64,000 bases of DNA from Saccharopolyspora phatthalungensis (lineage in GTDB: Bacteria > Actinomycetota > Actinomycetes > Mycobacteriales > Pseudonocardiaceae), in the NCBI RefSeq assembly GCF_014203395.1, contig NZ_JACHIW010000001.1:2418001-2482000 (forward strand), in the 5' to 3' direction. Numbering within the stretch: position 1 is the first letter of the stretch; each line of letters opens with the position of its first letter. Of this stretch, positions 53,188 to 64,000 are shown one piece after another. A program made the translations under genes and the position numbers. The notes beneath the pieces were generated by a model that was not told where the DNA came from, ran no database searches, and saw only the letters and a list, made by a program, of their open reading frames with translations.

Positions 53188-54096
53188 GTGCCAAGCAACC
53201 GCCGCAACGGCCCGAACCGCCAACCCCCGACCCGCCGCCCCCGGGTGGCGGGCCTGCGCAATCGCACAGCCAATCACGGCGAAACATTCAAGTCGCAGGC
53301 GCAGGAATCCGGGCGCGTGACGGCGGATGCCGTTGATGCCCTTGACGAAACCAAGCCGGACGACGTGGACCAGCCGCTTGCAGCGGAGGCGGTCGCGGAG
53401 CGCAGCGAAGCGACCGGTGTCGGCGCGGAGCCCGTGGGGTCTGATGCGGAGACTGAGCAGTCCGCCTCGGTGGGGCCTGAGCGGCCGAGTTCCACGGCGG
53501 TGCCGGAAACCGCACAGCCGGATCGTGCTTGGGCGCAAACCGTTCGGGGCGTGCATATTGCGGAGCTTTCGGAGACGAAGCCCGGCAGGACGTCGGCGAA
53601 GCGCCGTTGGTGGGCGCTGTGGGTCGCCACCGTCGTGCTCGCCGGGTTTGCCCTGTGGTTCGGCATCGAGACCTACGCCGTGCGCGACACCGGGTCGGCG
53701 GCCAACGAGACGTTGGTTTCGGCCGGGGCGACCAGCGAGGTCAACGGCCAGATCTCCGATGCCGTGGAGAAGGTGTTCTCCTACGACTTCAACGACACGG
53801 CAAAGACCGAGACGGCCGCACGGGACCTGCTCGTCGGTCCGGCCGTGCAGCGCTACAACGATCTGTTCGCGCTCGTCAAACAACAGGCCCCGCAACAGCA
53901 ACTGATCGTCACTACGACGGTGAAGAGCAGCGCCGTGACCCGGTTGCAGGACGATCGCGCGGAGCTCCTGCTGTTCGTCGACCAGCACTCGATGCGCGCC
54001 AACACGGGCGAGAGCAACACCGGCCCGGCCCAGATCTCGGTGAGCGCCGAAAAGCAGGGCGACCGGTGGAAGATCACCCAGATCACCCTGCGTTGA
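53188..54096 (+). CDS. Mce-associated membrane protein (second)
   Basis: A 302-residue protein with a long polar N-terminal part (about 135 residues), a single membrane helix (WWALWVATVVLAGFALWFGI) and a C-terminal extracytoplasmic domain of the same type as the upstream gene (VEKVFSYDFNDTAKTETAARD...). GTG 53188 follows GAGGAG at eight bases; GTG 53179 lies on that site. It closes the mce operon, which runs without larger gaps from 42755. Confidence 0.85.
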   Translation: MPSNRRNGPNRQPPTRRPRVAGLRNRTANHGETFKSQAQESGRVTADAVDALDETKPDDVDQPLAAEAVAERSEATGVGAEPVGSDAETEQSASVGPERPSSTAVPETAQPDRAWAQTVRGVHIAELSETKPGRTSAKRRWWALWVATVVLAGFALWFGIETYAVRDTGSAANETLVSAGATSEVNGQISDAVEKVFSYDFNDTAKTETAARDLLVGPAVQRYNDLFALVKQQAPQQQLIVTTTVKSSAVTRLQDDRAELLLFVDQHSMRANTGESNTGPAQISVSAEKQGDRWKITQITLR

Positions 54097-54157
54097 CGCT
54101 TGGTTGTCAGGGGCAGTCTGCGATCTCTTGGCAACCACCGGTGACCGGGACCGGCGG

Positions 54158-57100
54158 TCAGGGTCCGATGTGGACGTGGGCGGACCAGAGGCAGTGCTCT
54201 TCCGGATAGCGGGCGCGGAGTTCGCGGGCCGCGTTGTGCAGGGCGTAGGGCGCGCGGTCCGTGTCGTACTCCGCGCCGCCGAACACCGCGCCGTAGACGT
54301 CGGCGTGCACCTGCACCGCGCTGTCCTCGTCGACCTCCCACAGGGTGCCGATGACGTGCGTGAACCCGGCGAAGCCCAGCGCGCCGGGAAGCGATACCGC
54401 CGCTGCGCACGGCGGGTCGGCGGCCGTCGCGCACTGGCCGAGGTAGCCGAACTCCGCTTCCTCTAACGACACCTGCCCGAGCTCCACCAGCCCCAGCGGC
54501 CGGTGCGGGGACTCGCGGTCCAAGAGCAGACCCGCCGCCGGCTGCGCCGGGAACTGCGAGCTCGGCTCGCAGACATGCAGCCACGGGTGCTTCGGCAGGA
54601 TCCGCAGCATCTCCGTCGCGCTGGTGCTCTCCACCGACACGATCTCCGCGGACGGCCAGTACTGCGCCAGGACCTGGTTCTGTGGCGGCAATTCCCGCCC
54701 GACGAGCGCAGCGGAACCGGCCGCCACCAGCGCCGAGCCCTTCTCCGGCAGCGGTCGCTTCGCCGCCCGGAGCAGGCACCCCAGCGTCGGGGTGTACGAC
54801 GACACGACCCGGTCCAACGTGGACTCCCCGGTCTTCGCGGTCGCCGAGTGCACCGGCAGAAACGCCATCGGGCCGAGGGCGCTCCACCACATCCGCGGCC
54901 ACCGGGCACCGGGTTCGGGCGTGGTCAGGTAGCCCATCCGGTCCAGGACCGGCCGCGCGATGCGGTGCCAGGTCCAGTCGAGGACGTTGGCCACCGTGGC
55001 GTGGTCGTCCTGCTGCGCGGCGGCCAGCAGTTCGGCGGCCCGCTCGGCCACGGTGTCCGGGTCCGCTTTCGGCAGCGGCACGGTCAGCACCCGATTCGCG
55101 ATGACGATCAGCGCATCCGACCGGTAGCGGCTGAGGTTGACCAGCACTGCCGAACCGTCCGGCGCGGCGGTGGACAGTTCCGGAAACGGCGTGCGCAACA
55201 GGTGGCCGGGTTGCACCGCGCGAATCTCCGCGAGCAGCTCATTCCAGGCGCCTGCCAGCCGGACCCGGTCGTCGGACTCGGCCAGCGCCGATTCGTCGAC
55301 CGGGCGGTCCAGCAGCCGCCGCAGCCGGACCATTTCGTCCGCGAGGTCCGGGTGGGTGCGGTGGAGTTCGCCGAACTCCCCGCCGGTGGGCAGGAAGTCC
55401 GCCAGGATCGCCGACCGCCCGTACTCCGCCAGCGTCACGGCCCGTTCCGGATCGCCGCTTTCCAGCGCGCACGCCGCGGCGTCGGCCACGATCATCGCCC
55501 ACCGCTGCTGCGCGGCCGGCGAGGCGACGACTCGCTTGCCGCGCGTCACCAGCGGCAGCAGTTCTACCGCGAGCTCGAACGATTCCAGCGCCTCGGACCA
55601 CCGATGCGTCTGCGCGGCGATCCGGCCGGACAGGCTGGCGGCTCGAAGGCGCTGGTCAACAGGGGCGTTGGGCTGCTCGGCGGCGTCCATGAGGACCTTG
55701 CGAGCCCACCGGTAGTAACGGCGACGTCCGCTGCGCTGGTGCATCGTTTGCAGGGCCCGACCGAGGTGGATCGCCACGCCCGCGCGGCTGGGCGCATTCG
55801 TGGGCATCGCGATGAGCGCCTGATCGAACAGCTCGATCGCGGCTTCGACGTCCCGCATCTTGGCGGTGAATTGGAATCGGTGTGCCGACACGATCCCCAG
55901 CTGGGTCCAGGCGGCGGGCTGCGCCGCGGCATCGTCCTTCGCCGCCTCGCGCGCGAGCTCGGCAGCGCGGTCTAGGTCGGCACTGTCACCGCCGTGCTCG
56001 AAACGGCCGATCAACGTGTTGATCAGCGAGTTCAACACCGCGCCGCGCTGCTTCGCCGTGGCCGACTCCACCGCGGCCCGCCCGGCGGCGACGGCGGTAT
56101 CGAGCGCCTTGGCCTCCGCACCGTGCAGGAAATGCCTGCGCAGCAGGGTCGCGTAGGCGGTGAGGGCGACAGCGCGGCTTGGATCGTCAGCGGACATCGC
56201 GCGCGCCGCCGGGGCGATCGGCCGCAAGACGCGGCGCAGCTGGCTCGCCTCGCCGGTCGCGTCCACGTGCTCGACGGTGGCCGCCGCCAGGTTCCAGACC
56301 GCCGTGCCGAGCAGCGGGTGTCCGCTGCTGAGCACCCCGAGAACCCCGATCAGCTCGCTGATGGCCGAGTTGAGGTCGGTCAGATCACCGTTGTGCTGGA
56401 AGCGCCGCCGCAGCGCGCTGGCCAGGTGGCACAGCGCGGCGCGCCGGGGCTCGCCGTCGGCGAGGGCCCCGGCGCCGGACCCGAGGTGCTTGATGCCCTC
56501 GTCCAGGTCCTCGGACGGGCCGCCCCGCTCGTACCGGCGCAGCAGTGCGGCGCCGAGGTTGATCAGCAGCTCGGAGGTCGCCGGGTCGTTCGCCGGGGAG
56601 ATCCGGGCGGCTTCCCGGAACACGGTGACCGACTCGTCGTCGGACTCGGGCGCATCGGCCAGCTTGGCGTGCAGTTTCAGCGCGTTTGCCAGCCGGAGCA
56701 ACGCCATCGCCCGGCGCTGGTCGCGCCGCGGGGTCTGCTCGACGGTCTCCCGCGCGATCCGCACGCTCTCCGCCGCGGCTGCGGCGCTGTTGGTCTTGCT
56801 CGCGAAGTCGGTGAGCGCCAGCACGAGGTTGCACCGGTAGAGCATTCGATCGCGGTCGCTGTCGTCGGCCGCGGACGTCGCGGACCGGTAGTAGGAGATC
56901 GCGTCTTCCAGGTCGGCCAGCTCGCCGCTGCGCAGGTGGGTGAGCTGCGCGGCGCTGCCGAGGTTGTTCAGCACCCCCGCGCGCGCCGGGTCGCCGTCAT
57001 GCAGCACCCCGGCGGTGGCCCGGAACACTTCGGTAACCCAGGGCAGTTCGGCGAAATCGAAGGTGGTGACGATCTTGTTCATCGCCGCGATCGCGTCGGC

Positions 57101-57289
57101 GTAGCGCTGCTCCGCGCTGCGCCGGGGTTCGGGCTCCTGCGTTTCCTGCGGGGATTGCCGGTGCGGGGGCGCGGCGTCCGCCGGCTCGGCGGCGAACCAG
57201 CTGGAGCTGGAACCGCCGCGGTCCTGGCCTCCCGTCCAACGCTGCAGCCCGCGGAACCGCTCGTTCGCGCGGCTTGCATCGTCTGTCAT
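54158..57289 (-). CDS. TPR-CHAT protein with altered protease site
   Basis: A 1043-residue protein. The first about 750 residues are alpha-helical with TPR-like repeats (for example AVWNLAAATVEHVD, AWTQLGIVSAHRFQF); the last about 280 residues form a CHAT (caspase-like) domain with WWSALGPMAFLPVHSA, FGYLGQCATAA and FTHVIGTLWEVDEDSAV. The cysteine of the LSACxT motif is kept (QCAT), but the catalytic histidine of the usual HxxCHG motif is not seen: the place reads WLHVCEPSSQF. ATG 57289 follows AGGAGAAC. CHAT-TPR proteins act in defence and programmed proteolysis (for example with gRAMP) or as stand-alone surveillance proteins. No effector partner is adjacent. Confidence 0.85.
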   Translation of the reverse strand: MTDDASRANERFRGLQRWTGGQDRGGSSSSWFAAEPADAAPPHRQSPQETQEPEPRRSAEQRYADAIAAMNKIVTTFDFAELPWVTEVFRATAGVLHDGDPARAGVLNNLGSAAQLTHLRSGELADLEDAISYYRSATSAADDSDRDRMLYRCNLVLALTDFASKTNSAAAAAESVRIARETVEQTPRRDQRRAMALLRLANALKLHAKLADAPESDDESVTVFREAARISPANDPATSELLINLGAALLRRYERGGPSEDLDEGIKHLGSGAGALADGEPRRAALCHLASALRRRFQHNGDLTDLNSAISELIGVLGVLSSGHPLLGTAVWNLAAATVEHVDATGEASQLRRVLRPIAPAARAMSADDPSRAVALTAYATLLRRHFLHGAEAKALDTAVAAGRAAVESATAKQRGAVLNSLINTLIGRFEHGGDSADLDRAAELAREAAKDDAAAQPAAWTQLGIVSAHRFQFTAKMRDVEAAIELFDQALIAMPTNAPSRAGVAIHLGRALQTMHQRSGRRRYYRWARKVLMDAAEQPNAPVDQRLRAASLSGRIAAQTHRWSEALESFELAVELLPLVTRGKRVVASPAAQQRWAMIVADAAACALESGDPERAVTLAEYGRSAILADFLPTGGEFGELHRTHPDLADEMVRLRRLLDRPVDESALAESDDRVRLAGAWNELLAEIRAVQPGHLLRTPFPELSTAAPDGSAVLVNLSRYRSDALIVIANRVLTVPLPKADPDTVAERAAELLAAAQQDDHATVANVLDWTWHRIARPVLDRMGYLTTPEPGARWPRMWWSALGPMAFLPVHSATAKTGESTLDRVVSSYTPTLGCLLRAAKRPLPEKGSALVAAGSAALVGRELPPQNQVLAQYWPSAEIVSVESTSATEMLRILPKHPWLHVCEPSSQFPAQPAAGLLLDRESPHRPLGLVELGQVSLEEAEFGYLGQCATAADPPCAAAVSLPGALGFAGFTHVIGTLWEVDEDSAVQVHADVYGAVFGGAEYDTDRAPYALHNAARELRARYPEEHCLWSAHVHIGP

Positions 57290-58205
57290 CGAACGTTCTC
57301 CTGTGGCCTGCTCGCCCGGGGCACCTGCGTCGCAACGCGGTGGGGCGTATCACGCTACCGGCGTAACCGGCCGCCGAGTAGCCCGCGTGCACTACCTGAG
57401 ATCGGGCCGGTGGGCAGTTGTGGCCAACGGTCCGATTCGTCAGATCTCCGCCGACGAGAAAATACTCGTCCCGGGAGTGCTGACGGCCCCTCCGCGACCA
57501 TTGCCACTCGCGCTCAGCACGTGGTCACGCCCCGCGTCGGCGGGAGAATGGGGAAGCACCCGAGCAAGATCCAAATCGCGAAGATCGAATTCCGCGGCCG
57601 GCAATGACGGGTAGTGGCGATATGGGCACCCGGAGTGAATTTGGAGCGTCGGCTTCGGGAATGACTCCGTTCGGCCGCGCCCGGGAATAGGGCGGGCGAT
57701 CCCGGACGTTGAGGTTCTCGTCACGTTCCGGGGCGGTTCTGGCAGGCGTGTCAAGAGCCGTTCGGCGGGGTGTCGCCGATGGCGCGCCGAGGCTCGGCGG
57801 GTTACCCGCAGGTATGCTCCTGACCAGGGAAAAAGGGGTTGCCGGTGGTGACTTCCGGTGATCGTGTTTTGCGCCACGAGGGTGATCGAAGCGTGATCTC
57901 TTGACTGCGAGCGCGCGCGGGTTCACTCTGGTCCTCAACACGGGGCTGGGTCGCCATCGGTGGGCCCCCTCGACAGCTGGCGTCGTTCCGGCTAGACTGC
58001 TACTTTGCGCTGCCTTCTTTCCGTCTGCCTCAGGGGTCGACACGGCGTGTCGACACAGCACCGGGCCGTCGGATCGTGGGCGCCATTGCACCCTTGACAG
58101 TTGTGTTAGCGGACTGTGCCAGCGGATGTGGGCCCGTCGCCACTTTCCCCGGCCACCTTTCGCCGACGCGGCTGTAGCCAGTTCAGAGTCCCGGAAGGAC
58201 GCATC
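57290..58205. other. 916-bp upstream region of rpoB
   Basis: No supported gene. Three candidate plus-strand promoters are present: TTGACT (57901) with CACTCT after 17 bases; TCGACA (57970) with TAGACT after 17 bases, the strongest; and a TTGACA at 58094 without a good -10. Several GTGATC/GGTGATCG direct repeats lie at 57857-57898. A long leader of about 200 bases before rpoB is therefore likely. On the minus strand TAGCGT (57357-57352) may serve the CHAT gene. Confidence 0.55.
57970..57998 (+). promoter_or_regulatory. Main candidate rpoB promoter
   Basis: TCGACA and TAGACT with a 17-base spacer match the housekeeping sigma consensus at five and four or five positions. Transcription would begin near 58005, about 200 bases before the rpoB TTG. 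Confidence 0.6.
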
Positions 58206-61700
<3,495 letters not shown>

Positions 61701-61820
61701 CCCTCGCCGCCGGTCCGCGGGAGTGATCTCGCGGACCGGCGACCGACCCAACCTGGCACGAGCTGATTCTTTGGGGCACGCCCCAGGGCAGCACCTTCCG
61801 ACCAAGGGAGAAGACCCGAC

Positions 61821-64000
<2,180 letters not shown>

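Noticed and set aside
54503..55975. A 490-codon plus-strand frame opposite the CHAT gene
   Set aside because: Arginine-rich shadow frame without domain or start signal; the minus-strand TPR-CHAT protein is clearly the coding one.
57303..57614. A short plus-strand frame in the rpoB upstream region
   Set aside because: No ribosome-binding site and basic, low-complexity product; treated as non-coding.

Overview
The window comes from a high-GC (about 70%) actinomycete. The complex I operon beside menaquinone-side genes, the complete mce/yrbE operon directly after rplJ-rplL, and the trpT-secE-nusG-rplK-rplA and rpoB-rpoC order point to Pseudonocardiaceae, probably a Saccharopolyspora-like organism. 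The family placement is an inference from gene order and protein style, not from a search. Frequent GTG starts, several TTG starts (nuoC, mceA, rpoB) and apparently leaderless genes fit this group.

Layout. 1-2592: end of a small catabolic operon (CitMHS transporter, AtuA-like protein, separate AtuA-type C-terminal domain). 2903-21867: a respiratory block with a geranylgeranyl/menaquinone reductase, nuoA to nuoN in canonical order, and a long-chain polyprenyl diphosphate synthase. 22094-27269: a sunset-domain membrane protein, an Lrp/ddaH divergent pair, a YceI remnant, an HtpX-type protease, rmlA and yajQ. 27418-28973: a 1.5 kb lower-GC islet flanked by a 31-bp direct repeat of the 3' end of tRNA-Tyr, carrying a RelA/SpoT-domain gene overlapped by a small unknown gene. 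29110-34204: small conserved genes, an F420/PPOX-type oxidoreductase divergent from an alpha/beta hydrolase, and a large GGDEF(degenerate)-EAL membrane protein. 34337-42505: tRNA-Thr, tRNA-Met, rpmG, hadA-hadB type dehydratase genes, an aminotransferase, tRNA-Trp, secE, nusG, rplK, rplA, a membrane protein on the opposite strand, rplJ and rplL. 42755-54096: a complete mce lipid-import operon (ATPase, two YrbE permeases, MceA-F, two Mce-associated proteins). 54158-57289: a large TPR-CHAT protein on the minus strand. 58206-64000: rpoB and the first two thirds of rpoC.

How it fits together. Most of the window is conserved core: NADH oxidation through a menaquinone-linked complex I, translation and transcription machinery, and lipid uptake. 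The accessory parts are the tRNA-Tyr islet, the CHAT protein and the catabolic end operon. The best candidate for an undescribed system is the islet: a two-gene RelA/SpoT module of toxin-antitoxin or phage-defence style, integrated at a tRNA without its own integrase. Secondary points of interest are an iron-box-like site before nuoA, a TetR-type operator before the menaquinone reductase, a near-perfect palindrome inside the nuo operon, a possible repeat-encoded micropeptide inside the mce operon, and a CHAT domain that keeps its cysteine but appears to lack the catalytic histidine.
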